From assembly GCA_040377605.1 (NCBI GenBank), contig JBEIOK010000012.1, forward strand, positions 1-37,544: 37,544 bases of DNA, written 5' to 3'. Positions 7,964 to 15,345 of this stretch are shown here, piece by piece. The notes below the pieces were generated by a model. That model did no database searches. It had not been told where the DNA came from and was given only the letters and a program-made list of their open reading frames with translations. The stretch is from Solimonas sp040377605 (GTDB taxonomy: Bacteria; Pseudomonadota; Gammaproteobacteria; Nevskiales; Nevskiaceae). Both the position numbers and the translations under genes were made by a program. The stretch's first letter is position 1. Each line of letters opens with the position of its first letter.

Positions 7964-7973
7964 AGTGTGTCAA
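7944..7973 (-). promoter_or_regulatory. Sigma-70-type promoter of the PF10118/SDR operon
   Basis: On the minus strand a perfect -35 hexamer TTGACA (7973-7968) is followed after 18 bp by TACATT (7949-7944; four of six match the -10 consensus). It points at the PF10118 gene starting at 7890. The spacer and the edge of the -10 box contain the palindrome described separately. Confidence 0.7.
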
Positions 7974-8019
7974 CGCAAAATGCACCATTGTCCGATGGCA
8001 AGTTCATCAAGAGACTGAA

Positions 8020-8766
8020 ATGCCTAAGATTTCCGATGTTGACGCCGAGGAGTCCAGCGCAATCTCACGCGGGGTGGGGGGGCGGCAGCGGCTGATCTCG
8101 GCCGCCTTGCAACTCGCCTCGACCACTCGCAGCCTGGCCTCGCTGGGGCTGCGTGAGGTGACCCGGTACGCCGGCTTGAACCCTAATACTTTTTATCGGC
8201 ATTTCAAAAACTTCGACGATCTTGGGCTGGCAGCGATCGAGCAGCTGGGTGGCGAATTGCGGCGCGGCCTGCGCGAGCGCCGGCGCCGCCCGGTCCGCGG
8301 ACGCAAGCCACTGCCGAAGTCGGCCAAGCCGCAGAGTCCGGCGCAGATGCTGATGGAGGGCGAGAAGGTCGTCCGCGAATCGATTGCGCTGGTCCTGGAC
8401 TTTGTGACGGAGCACCGTGCCGCGTATGTCGTCGGCATCCGTGAGATGCACGGCACCTCGCCGGTCATGCGCGCCGCGCTGACCCGCCTGCTCGATGAGA
8501 TTGCCGTCGATATGGCGGAGGATATTGAAGTGCTGCTGCCGCAAACGGATCTGGCCGCCGAAGCGCGGCTGGAGATCTCGCGGGTGGTGATCCGGCAGAT
8601 GACCTTCTTCTCGATGGACTATCTGGAGCAACCACAGCAACGGGACGCCATCCGCCAGCAGGCCGAGCGCTTCGTGATGCGACTGTTCGTCGGTGAACTG
8701 GCGCTGTCGGCCCCGGCTCTGCTGGAGACGGCCATCCGACAGGGTGTCCATCTGAACCGTTCCTGA
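8020..8766 (+). CDS. TetR-family regulator, FabR-like
   Basis: This 248-residue DNA-binding repressor has its helix-turn-helix at about 42-64 (LREVTRYAGLNPNTFYRHFKNFDDLG). The segment SLASLGLREVxxxAGLxPxxFYRHFxxxDDLGL matches, almost residue for residue, E. coli FabR, the repressor of unsaturated fatty acid synthesis. A basic insert (about 80-105) separates the DNA-binding domain from the all-helical ligand domain. The gene diverges from the PF10118/SDR operon across a 129-bp intergenic region holding a palindrome. I infer that it represses that operon, and perhaps itself, and responds to a fatty-acyl type ligand. The patatin gene follows 17 bases downstream in the same direction and may be co-transcribed. 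Confidence 0.88.
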   Translation: MPKISDVDAEESSAISRGVGGRQRLISAALQLASTTRSLASLGLREVTRYAGLNPNTFYRHFKNFDDLGLAAIEQLGGELRRGLRERRRRPVRGRKPLPKSAKPQSPAQMLMEGEKVVRESIALVLDFVTEHRAAYVVGIREMHGTSPVMRAALTRLLDEIAVDMAEDIEVLLPQTDLAAEARLEISRVVIRQMTFFSMDYLEQPQQRDAIRQQAERFVMRLFVGELALSAPALLETAIRQGVHLNRS

Positions 8767-8783
8767 CGGCAGGCGCCGTCATC

Positions 8784-10184
8784 GTGGGCGACCTCACTGC
8801 CGACCTGCTGACCTTGCAGCGCATGGAGATGGCGCTGATTCGCGCTCGCCTGTCGCTCCCCACTTTTCTGTCGGCGCGCGAATATGAATCGCTGCGCTAC
8901 ATCCTGTCCTTTGCAAGATTGAATCGCTGGGCGCCCCTGGCATCGTCCGCTCACCCACCGTCCGAGATGCAGGCCGATCCGGCGCTGATGACACCGCTGC
9001 GTCAGCAGGTGCTGGCACGATTGCAGCCCGCCCTGCGAGCGCCCGGCAGCGCGCGCGATCGGCTCGCCGCCTGCCTGCCCTCACTGGAGACCCTCAGCAC
9101 GGCGATCCGCACGACCCGCGCCACGCTGCTGCGACAGCAGCCGCAGACGATTGCGGCGATGGCCCTGGATACCGAGGTCACGCGCAAATCCCTGGTGCTG
9201 ATGCCGGGCGGCGGTGGCGGTGCAGGTTTCGTATTCGTTGGCGCTTTTGCGCGCCTGCAGGCTGCAGGACTGGTGCCCGCCTATGTGGTCGGCGCCTCGA
9301 TTGGCGCGCTGCTGGGCGGCCTGTACGCGCGCAGCCGCCAGGGTGATCTGCAGGATCTGCTGGCCTGGGGCAAATCGTTACGGGCGCAGAGCATCTTCGC
9401 GCCGCCCTATATGGGTGCCACACGCAGCCTGCCCGGCCTGCTGCGCCTGCACCTGCGCGCGCTGGAGACGCAGCTTCGTCATGCCGACGGCACCCCATTG
9501 CGCCTGGCGGATCTGGAGATCCCGTACGAGGCCGTGGTCGCTGGCCTGCGCCGCGAGGGTTACGGCAAGCTGGCGTTGCCGGCGCCGGGCGCCGGCGGCT
9601 TCTCGGCACGGCTGGCCGGTCAGCTGATGCGGGTCACCGATTACTTCAGCCCCAAACTGCTGCAGGAAATCGTTCTAGGGCGCGAGGCGGACACGCGCGC
9701 GTTACGCGTACTCGACGCGATTGGGCTGTCGGCGGCCATTCCGGGAGTCCTGCAGTACGAACCCGAGGCGCGCGACGCGAATTCAGATGCCCTGCTCGGC
9801 GCGCTGGCCGAGCGTCATGGCCTGATCGCGTTCATGGACGGCGGGGTCATCGCGAACGTGCCCGCGCGCGTGGCCTGGGAAGGGGTACAGGCCGGACGCA
9901 TCGGAACCCGGAATGCCTTCTTTCTGGCCTGGGATTGCTTCCATCCGCAATGGGGCATGGGTCATGTCTGGTTGCAGCCGGTGACGCAGGCCGTGCAGGT
10001 CCAGACGCGCGCCCAGTGGCCCTATCTGGACTGGCTCACGCACTTCACGCCCGCACTGTCGCCGGTCAATCTGCTGCCGGGCGCCCGCCAGCTGGAACAG
10101 GCGTGGCAGTGGGGCTGGGAGCAGACCGAAGCCACCCTGCCGCTGCTGCAGGAAGCGTTGCGGCCGATCGACTGGCGGCCCTGA
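8784..10184 (+). CDS. Patatin-like phospholipase
   Basis: This 466-residue protein contains a patatin domain after a helical N-terminal extension of about 130 residues. The glycine-rich oxyanion loop is PGGGGGAG (141-148), the nucleophile elbow is GASIG with Ser172, and the dyad aspartate is Asp352 in MDGGVIANVP. All catalytic parts are therefore present, and lipid acyl hydrolase activity is likely. The frame begins with GTG at 8784; an ATG at 8823 is a possible alternative and neither has a strong ribosome-binding site. It follows the FabR-like regulator by 17 bases. Release of fatty acids from lipids would fit the neighbouring regulator, but the link is inferred. It converges on the periplasmic beta-repeat gene. 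Confidence 0.85.
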   Translation: MGDLTADLLTLQRMEMALIRARLSLPTFLSAREYESLRYILSFARLNRWAPLASSAHPPSEMQADPALMTPLRQQVLARLQPALRAPGSARDRLAACLPSLETLSTAIRTTRATLLRQQPQTIAAMALDTEVTRKSLVLMPGGGGGAGFVFVGAFARLQAAGLVPAYVVGASIGALLGGLYARSRQGDLQDLLAWGKSLRAQSIFAPPYMGATRSLPGLLRLHLRALETQLRHADGTPLRLADLEIPYEAVVAGLRREGYGKLALPAPGAGGFSARLAGQLMRVTDYFSPKLLQEIVLGREADTRALRVLDAIGLSAAIPGVLQYEPEARDANSDALLGALAERHGLIAFMDGGVIANVPARVAWEGVQAGRIGTRNAFFLAWDCFHPQWGMGHVWLQPVTQAVQVQTRAQWPYLDWLTHFTPALSPVNLLPGARQLEQAWQWGWEQTEATLPLLQEALRPIDWRP

Positions 10185-10195
10185 ATCAGGGCTGC
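10175..10195. other. Inverted repeat over two convergent stop codons
   Basis: The sequence is symmetric around A10185: ten positions on each side pair, one of them G-T. As RNA it gives a GCGGCCC/GGGCTGC stem with a seven-base loop containing both stop codons. It has no T-run, so it is not a standard terminator. It may slow or stabilise transcripts from both sides. Confidence 0.45.
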
Positions 10196-11049
10196 AGCAC
10201 GGGCGCCGGCCCCCAGGGTGACGCGCTGCGATGTGGACCATCGGTATTCTCGGCAACACCCAGACGCAGGCTGTCGAGACGCACCGCCAGATTCGCATCC
10301 GTGATAATCGCCTTGAGCGGATGCGTTGGCGCGCGGACATGCAGCGGAATCTCCGCCGTGACGGGCGCCGATACTTGCTGGTTTACTTCCAGACGCGTGT
10401 TGATCAGGGTATCGACATCGGCACGGATGACCTGATCCAGTCCCATGACCATCGGCCCGCTATAGGTGAAGCGCAACCCGGTATCCACCGGCGCCGTCAG
10501 TTTCACCGGCAGATTGAACTTCATTGGCAGCTTGGCCTTGATGTCGAGGTTGCGGAACCCCTTGACGTCCTGGAAGTTGAAATTGGCGCGTGCGGTGATG
10601 TCGGCGATCGTGTTCACCGGGATCGTGCCGTCGTAGCTCACCGTGAATTTGACGGGCACCACCGTATCGAGCTCCACATCCGTGTTGTAGCGACCCTGCA
10701 ACGGCAGATCGAGCGTCTGCTTGAACGGTACCTGCGCCTTGATCGTGCCTTTCATGACGAGGTCCAGCACATTGGTCACGCGCGCCGTGGCCTCAAACTC
10801 GGGCGGCAGCGTGACCATCCCCGGCTGATCCTTCAGCGCCAGCTTCAGGCTCAGGTTCATCAGCAGCCAGTAGCCGAGCAGGCCGCCGACCACGATCGCG
10901 CCAACCGCCCCCGCCCCGAACGCCATCCACCGCAGACGTCCACGAGGCGGGCGCGCTTCGCCTGGCGCACGAGCATCGACCGCTTCCCGGCGGCGCACCG
11001 GCGGCGGCAGATCCGCGGGCGGCGGACCGCGATGGCCGCGGCGGCTCAC
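10186..11049 (-). CDS. Single-pass periplasmic beta-repeat protein (paralogue 2), unknown function
   Basis: I do not recognise a named family. The 287-residue protein has a Pro/Arg-rich cytoplasmic N-terminus, one membrane helix at about 42-66 and a long extracytoplasmic part. That part is made of alternating hydrophobic strands punctuated by proline (VPFKQTLDLPL, VVPVKFTV, LPMKFNLPVKL). It shares the signature LPxxFEATARVT just after the membrane helix, and the general strand pattern, with the gene upstream, so the two are tandem paralogues. The start is GTG at 11049, whose GTGA overlaps the upstream stop. It is the last gene of the DUF4282/DUF1302 operon. An extended beta-rich periplasmic structure linked to the outer-membrane protein is my inference. 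Confidence 0.7.
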   Translation of the reverse strand: MSRRGHRGPPPADLPPPVRRREAVDARAPGEARPPRGRLRWMAFGAGAVGAIVVGGLLGYWLLMNLSLKLALKDQPGMVTLPPEFEATARVTNVLDLVMKGTIKAQVPFKQTLDLPLQGRYNTDVELDTVVPVKFTVSYDGTIPVNTIADITARANFNFQDVKGFRNLDIKAKLPMKFNLPVKLTAPVDTGLRFTYSGPMVMGLDQVIRADVDTLINTRLEVNQQVSAPVTAEIPLHVRAPTHPLKAIITDANLAVRLDSLRLGVAENTDGPHRSASPWGPAPVLQP

Positions 11050-11831
11050 GGCTTCTGCGCCCCGTCCTGGGGCACTGCCAGTGGCACTGCCGTCGACGCC
11101 GGCTCGTCATTCAGTCCCAGCGACAGCGTGCGCAGCGGCAGCAGCAGATCAGCGTAGTTCACGATCACGTTCACGGGCTTGTCGGACGGCAGGGTGACGA
11201 CGGCCTTCAGATCGGACAGCACCGGGACGTCCATCGTGCTGGCGATCGGGATGTCGGCAACGATGGTCGTTTTCAGCGGGACATTGAGGTTGTCCTTGAT
11301 CCGCGCCTTGACCGGCGTCGTGAACTTGAGCCTGACCTTCTGATTGACCGGAATCACCAGATCGATCGGGACAGTTGCGCGCACCGGCACCTTGCCGCGG
11401 ATCGGCAGCTTGTGCCAATCACCGAGAAAATTGGCGTCGATCACCGCATCCAAATTCAGGACCTGATCGAGCAGGATCTTATCCTTCACCCGCACATCCA
11501 GCTTGATCGGCACCTCCGCATCGAACTCCGCCATGATGTTCAGCGGATCCTTGACCGGCAGCGACAGATCGACGTCCACCGGCACCGACGTGCTGATGAC
11601 CTCGTCGATCTGGATGCGAAGGTCATCGGTCACGCGCGCGGTGGCCTCGAAGGGCTCCGGCAGGATGACCTGGGCAGGCTGATTCGACAGCAGCAGGCGC
11701 GCATCGACATTGCGGATCACCCACAACGCCACCAGGGCACCGCCAATCGCAGCCCCCACGAGCAAGACGATCAGGATCATCCACAGCGACAGACCGCGCT
11801 GGTGCCGGGCAGAACGCATCATCACGGGCAT
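11046..11831 (-). CDS. Single-pass periplasmic beta-repeat protein (paralogue 1), unknown function
   Basis: This 261-residue protein has a short positive N-terminus, a membrane helix at about 14-39 and a periplasmic region rich in beta strands of the form xVPVDVDLSLPV, EVPIKLDV and KVPVRATVPIDLVIPV. Signature LPEPFEATARVT at about 77-88 is shared with the paralogue downstream. No catalytic motif or cysteine pattern is visible, which suggests a structural or ligand-guiding role. The gene lies 14 bases after the DUF1302 outer-membrane protein and overlaps the next gene by four bases, so the products are probably made together. The pattern loosely recalls LEA/AsmA-like beta-repeat proteins, but I cannot assign it to them. 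Confidence 0.7.
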   Translation of the reverse strand: MPVMMRSARHQRGLSLWMILIVLLVGAAIGGALVALWVIRNVDARLLLSNQPAQVILPEPFEATARVTDDLRIQIDEVISTSVPVDVDLSLPVKDPLNIMAEFDAEVPIKLDVRVKDKILLDQVLNLDAVIDANFLGDWHKLPIRGKVPVRATVPIDLVIPVNQKVRLKFTTPVKARIKDNLNVPLKTTIVADIPIASTMDVPVLSDLKAVVTLPSDKPVNVIVNYADLLLPLRTLSLGLNDEPASTAVPLAVPQDGAQKP

Positions 11832-11845
11832 GACAGATATCTCGC

Positions 11846-14005
11846 TTAGAAATCGTAGGAAACGGCAATGCCGAGCGCATCTCGATCGCCGAGCGGATTG
11901 TGGCGACCGGAACCGGAGAAAACGGCGTACTGCAGGTTGACGCTCAAGCCACCGTATTTGGCTTCGAGGTTGTTGAGGATGATCTTCCGATCCTCGAGGA
12001 AATTCTCGGCAAAACCCGGGGCGACACCCTCGATGTCATGCACCAGCACCACCAGCGGCCGCAGCGAAAGCCCCTGGACGAACACATTGTTGTACAGCGC
12101 CAGCAGTCCCATGCGATAGCCGTACGAGAATTCGGTGACATACCCCCCGCGATTCTGGATCGGGTTGATCAGAAGACCATTGCCGGTGTCCGCGACACCG
12201 GGCGAGGCATGCGTGAATGTCCCCGGCCCTTCGAACTGGATACGATCCAGCCCCGGCAGGTCCGGCAACCAGATGGCATCGGCCTCGAACAGCCACCCGA
12301 ATTGATCGGCACCCGGCATCACCCCCGGTCCCCAGACCCGCAGGAACCCGAGGCTGCCTTGCCACATGTCCAGCCGCTCGTAACCGCGCACATAGGATCC
12401 CGGCACCACCTCGCCCGGAGTGCCTCCGCGATATGCCGTCAGGAAGTCCGGCACCGCAATCCGTGAGCCCGCCAGGGACGCGGCGGGCACGCCGGGCAGC
12501 GTCTCCGGGATCACGACAATCGTGCTGCGCGGGAACGCCGGCTGAAAAGCGGCGAACAGCACGTCTTCCAGATCGACCTGAACCGGGTTGTTCGGTCGAT
12601 AGACCAATTCACCCTGAAGCGCCGCCCCGAAGGCCTCGGAGCTGATGCTGAGGCCGTACAGCTTGATGTCGCGCGGATAGTCCAGAAAGTACTGCGCGGT
12701 GTCGATCGGCAAGGCCTCGAAATCCTGCCCGGGCTGGTTGATTGCCGGAATTCCGCAGTCGGACAGAAACTCCAGCAGGTTGGCGGTATCGCGTCCGTTG
12801 GCGTTGCCCTCACGACGTGTGCAGGAAGCCTGCGCGGCGTAGGCGCTCGCATTCGGCAGTCGCGCATGGTAGTTCGCAAAGTGAAAACTGAATTCGGTCC
12901 CGGCGCCGCCAAGAAAGTCTTCCGCAAACCACTGCAAGGCCACTCCGTACTGACCCGTCCCCGGCGGCTCATTGTTGGGCGCGCGTCGCGCCGAGAAGCT
13001 GGTGGCCGATACCAGCGCCGCGAGCGGACTCGCCGGCGTGCCGATCAGCAACGGATCATCCGGCGTCTTGGCAAACGGTAATGCCAGCGTCTCGTTGGGC
13101 TCAACCTCGTTGCCGGCGTCGAGGAACGAAAAGTACGAGCCCTTGGCCGGAAACCCGTAGGGACGCCACTCCAACTGATACCACAGCTCCACATTCCAGT
13201 TGTCGGCGAGGCCGGCGTTGAGGGTCACCATGTTCTGAGGCTGGAACAGCTCGAACAGTTCGCCCCCCGGCCGCACCAGCGCGTTGAGATCTGCCGGATT
13301 CACGATATTCAGGTTGGTAGCGATCCCGAACGTCGACACGCCCCAGATCAGCAGCTGGCGCCCGACACGAATCTCGGCTTCCTGCTCTCCCCAGGTCGGG
13401 ACCAGCGCCCAGACATTGAGATTCCGCAACTGGAACGCCTGCCCCACATCGCGTTCGGCCTGGCGACTACGGCGCACCTGCGCCGACACCCCGGGTTGCG
13501 GCCCCGGTGTCAGGATGATGTTGGGCTTGGTTTCATCGAATCCTTCATTGATGGGGTCGAAGAAGTACAGGCCGCTGAACTCGAAGCCGTAGTCGTCCCA
13601 CTCGAGGCTAAGCCGCGTGGAGAGCTTGGCTGCTGCCGCGACGACATCGCCGCGATCGTAGTTGAGATTGCCATCGTCGATATAGGAGGCCATTGCGCCC
13701 GGAGCGGCCAGATAACGCGCATTGGGCTCCGTCTCACCGGGCGACAGGCCGATGCAATCGTCAGGCGCACACAGGCCTCGATTTTCCGGCAGGTTCGATT
13801 TTCCGACCAGACGTGGATCACGCGACTCGATACGCCACTGCGCACCCGCGGAGACCGTGTTGGACCATTCGGCGGTCAGCGGGAGCCCCAACCATTCGCG
13901 CTCCCAGCTGGCAGCCATCGAGACCGCCGGGAACAACACGCTGCCCATGACCGCCAGCCGCCACGGCGCCAAGACGGCGGCCCCACCCTCCGTTCGTTGC
14001 TTCAT
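11846..14005 (-). CDS. DUF1302 family outer-membrane protein
   Basis: This 719-residue protein has a signal peptide (hydrophobic core about 17-28, probable cut after SMAA near 32) and a mature beta-rich chain. The conserved DUF1302 (PF06980) core is clear: IRVGRQLLIWGVSTFG followed by NIVNPADLNALVRPGGELFE. The C-terminus ends in Phe (VSYDF), typical of outer-membrane barrels recognised by BamA. DUF1302 proteins often accompany DUF1329 proteins and RND exporters in hydrocarbon- and steroid-degrading bacteria, but those partners are absent here. It overlaps the DUF4282 gene by an ATGA junction and is followed by two membrane-anchored periplasmic proteins. I infer a role in moving hydrophobic compounds or lipids across the envelope. 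Confidence 0.85.
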   Translation of the reverse strand: MKQRTEGGAAVLAPWRLAVMGSVLFPAVSMAASWEREWLGLPLTAEWSNTVSAGAQWRIESRDPRLVGKSNLPENRGLCAPDDCIGLSPGETEPNARYLAAPGAMASYIDDGNLNYDRGDVVAAAAKLSTRLSLEWDDYGFEFSGLYFFDPINEGFDETKPNIILTPGPQPGVSAQVRRSRQAERDVGQAFQLRNLNVWALVPTWGEQEAEIRVGRQLLIWGVSTFGIATNLNIVNPADLNALVRPGGELFELFQPQNMVTLNAGLADNWNVELWYQLEWRPYGFPAKGSYFSFLDAGNEVEPNETLALPFAKTPDDPLLIGTPASPLAALVSATSFSARRAPNNEPPGTGQYGVALQWFAEDFLGGAGTEFSFHFANYHARLPNASAYAAQASCTRREGNANGRDTANLLEFLSDCGIPAINQPGQDFEALPIDTAQYFLDYPRDIKLYGLSISSEAFGAALQGELVYRPNNPVQVDLEDVLFAAFQPAFPRSTIVVIPETLPGVPAASLAGSRIAVPDFLTAYRGGTPGEVVPGSYVRGYERLDMWQGSLGFLRVWGPGVMPGADQFGWLFEADAIWLPDLPGLDRIQFEGPGTFTHASPGVADTGNGLLINPIQNRGGYVTEFSYGYRMGLLALYNNVFVQGLSLRPLVVLVHDIEGVAPGFAENFLEDRKIILNNLEAKYGGLSVNLQYAVFSGSGRHNPLGDRDALGIAVSYDF

Positions 14006-14433
14006 TCCTGGGTCTTTCGTGGGCGGGTGAAGGAGCGCCAGAAGCGAATGCGCGGCAGATCGGTCGCGATCTCCTCGGTCTGCCCCTGGATGCGATGAGC
14101 GATCTCATCCAGGCGCTCGACATGCAGTACGAGACGAAAGATCGCCAGCAGGAACTCAAGACTGATCCGCAGTGCCGCTACCAGTGCCAGGAACACGGCA
14201 GGGCCGAGCAGCAGCACCCAAACCAAGCCCTTCAGCAGTGAGGTCTGGAAAGCCTGAACGACGAGGTAGAGCGTCAACAGCAGCCCCAGCAGGATGCCGA
14301 GCGCATAAATCGTCGGCAGCATGCGCGTCGTGACCATCTCGCGAAACTGGAAATCGAACAGCCCCGCGACAAAGCGTTGTGCCTCACCGGCCAGACTGGC
14401 ACCGGCGTCGGTCTCTCCCTGCGGCTCGGTCAT
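14002..14433 (-). CDS. DUF4282 domain inner-membrane protein
   Basis: This 143-residue protein has the DUF4282 (PF14110) pattern: an FLFDFxFxEMVT-like lead-in, two membrane helices at about 45-65 and 75-100, and an RISLEFLLAIFRL helix after them. The ATG at 14433 has a strong GGGAGGAG site six bases before it, so the much longer in-frame frame starting near 14646 is rejected. It is the first gene of the four-gene leftward operon and overlaps the DUF1302 gene by ATGA. The family has no assigned biochemical role. Its position suggests an inner-membrane component of the same envelope assembly. Confidence 0.8.
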   Translation of the reverse strand: MTEPQGETDAGASLAGEAQRFVAGLFDFQFREMVTTRMLPTIYALGILLGLLLTLYLVVQAFQTSLLKGLVWVLLLGPAVFLALVAALRISLEFLLAIFRLVLHVERLDEIAHRIQGQTEEIATDLPRIRFWRSFTRPRKTQE

Positions 14434-14460
14434 TGCTCTCCTCCCGTCGCACGCTGATGA

Positions 14461-14486
14461 ATATTGACATCGTTTGATGGCAATAT
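14461..14486. promoter_or_regulatory. Operator-like inverted repeat in a divergent intergenic region
   Basis: The arms ATATTGACATC and GATGGCAATAT are inverted repeats of 11 bp with a single mismatch, separated by GTTT. It is an AT-rich element in otherwise GC-rich DNA, 28 bases upstream of the DUF4282 start and 95 bases upstream of the DUF4393 start. It is a likely binding site for a dimeric regulator shared by both genes. No regulator gene lies alongside. Confidence 0.5.
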
Positions 14487-14580
14487 GGCCTTTCACGCGC
14501 CCGCAATGCAAGCCTGCATTGCCCAGACCAGAACCGGGGCGGCACACTTGCGGACGAGGAGCAGCCGGAAGGCAAAGACG

Positions 14581-15294
14581 ATGACGGACGATACCGAGGA
14601 GGACCGCAGCGGCAATCTGCTGAGCCTGATTGCGCAGGCGGCTCATCGCCTGCCGGGCGCTGAGTTTGCACAGCGGCAGATCGAGCGCGTTGAGGTCATG
14701 GTGCTGGAGGAGCTCAAGACCCGCATGGATCGTCTTGAGCCCCCAGCTCGTGAGCGCTTTGCCGATGACCCACGTCCCGCATCGACGGGTGTTGCCTCAT
14801 GCGCGCCGCGCACGCTCGGCGACCGCATGGGAGCGCTGATGGAACGCGCCGCGGAGCAATCCGTAGAGCAGGCCAGAGCCGCGCTATATCACCAGATCAT
14901 CGACGAACTGGTCCCTGACGAAGCGCGCATCATCGGCGCCCTCTCGGAAGGCGCGCGCTATCCGCTGGTCCATGTCGGCCTTGGCCCGCGTGTGGGCCCC
15001 ACCCTGCGCCGCATCGCCGATAACTTCTCGACGCTGGGCAAGCCTGCAGGGGTCAAGCTGCTGGATCAGGTCCCTGCTTACCTCGGGCACCTGCGGGCCC
15101 TCGGCCTGCTTGAAGCCGGCGCCGAGGACAAGGAACTGGAGATCAAGTATCAGATTCTGGAAAGCGATCAAATGATCCGGCGCGCCGTCGAGCAGGTTCA
15201 CATCGGCACCGGCATGACGGTGCGCTACACGCGCCGCACCATCTACCTGTCGGCGTTCGGCCTGCAGTTCTGGCAGGCCTGCCAGTCCAGCTGA
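14581..15294 (+). CDS. DUF4393 / Abi-alpha-like protein
   Basis: This 237-residue soluble protein has a helical N-terminal half. The C-terminal segment (LVPDEARIIGALSEGARYPLVHV ... VPAYLGHLRALGLLE) looks like the DUF4393/Abi_alpha family (PF14337), a name taken from abortive-infection proteins. Biochemical function is unknown. The ATG at 14581 is preceded by GGAAGG eight bases upstream, and an earlier in-frame ATG at 14464 lies inside the inverted repeat and is rejected. The gene diverges from the DUF4282/DUF1302 operon and is followed 51 bases later by the DUF445 gene. No toxin, nuclease or other defence partner is present, so a phage-defence role should not be assumed. Family assignment is moderate. 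Confidence 0.65.
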   Translation: MTDDTEEDRSGNLLSLIAQAAHRLPGAEFAQRQIERVEVMVLEELKTRMDRLEPPARERFADDPRPASTGVASCAPRTLGDRMGALMERAAEQSVEQARAALYHQIIDELVPDEARIIGALSEGARYPLVHVGLGPRVGPTLRRIADNFSTLGKPAGVKLLDQVPAYLGHLRALGLLEAGAEDKELEIKYQILESDQMIRRAVEQVHIGTGMTVRYTRRTIYLSAFGLQFWQACQSS

Positions 15295-15345
15295 ATCGCA
15301 GTCGGTCGTCCGCGATCACAATAATTATCGAGGGGAGAGCTGCAC

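Noticed and set aside
14581..15294. Phage-defence system around the Abi-alpha-like gene
   Set aside because: Only the family name points to defence. No nuclease, toxin, reverse transcriptase or mobile-element gene is nearby, and the neighbours are envelope genes.
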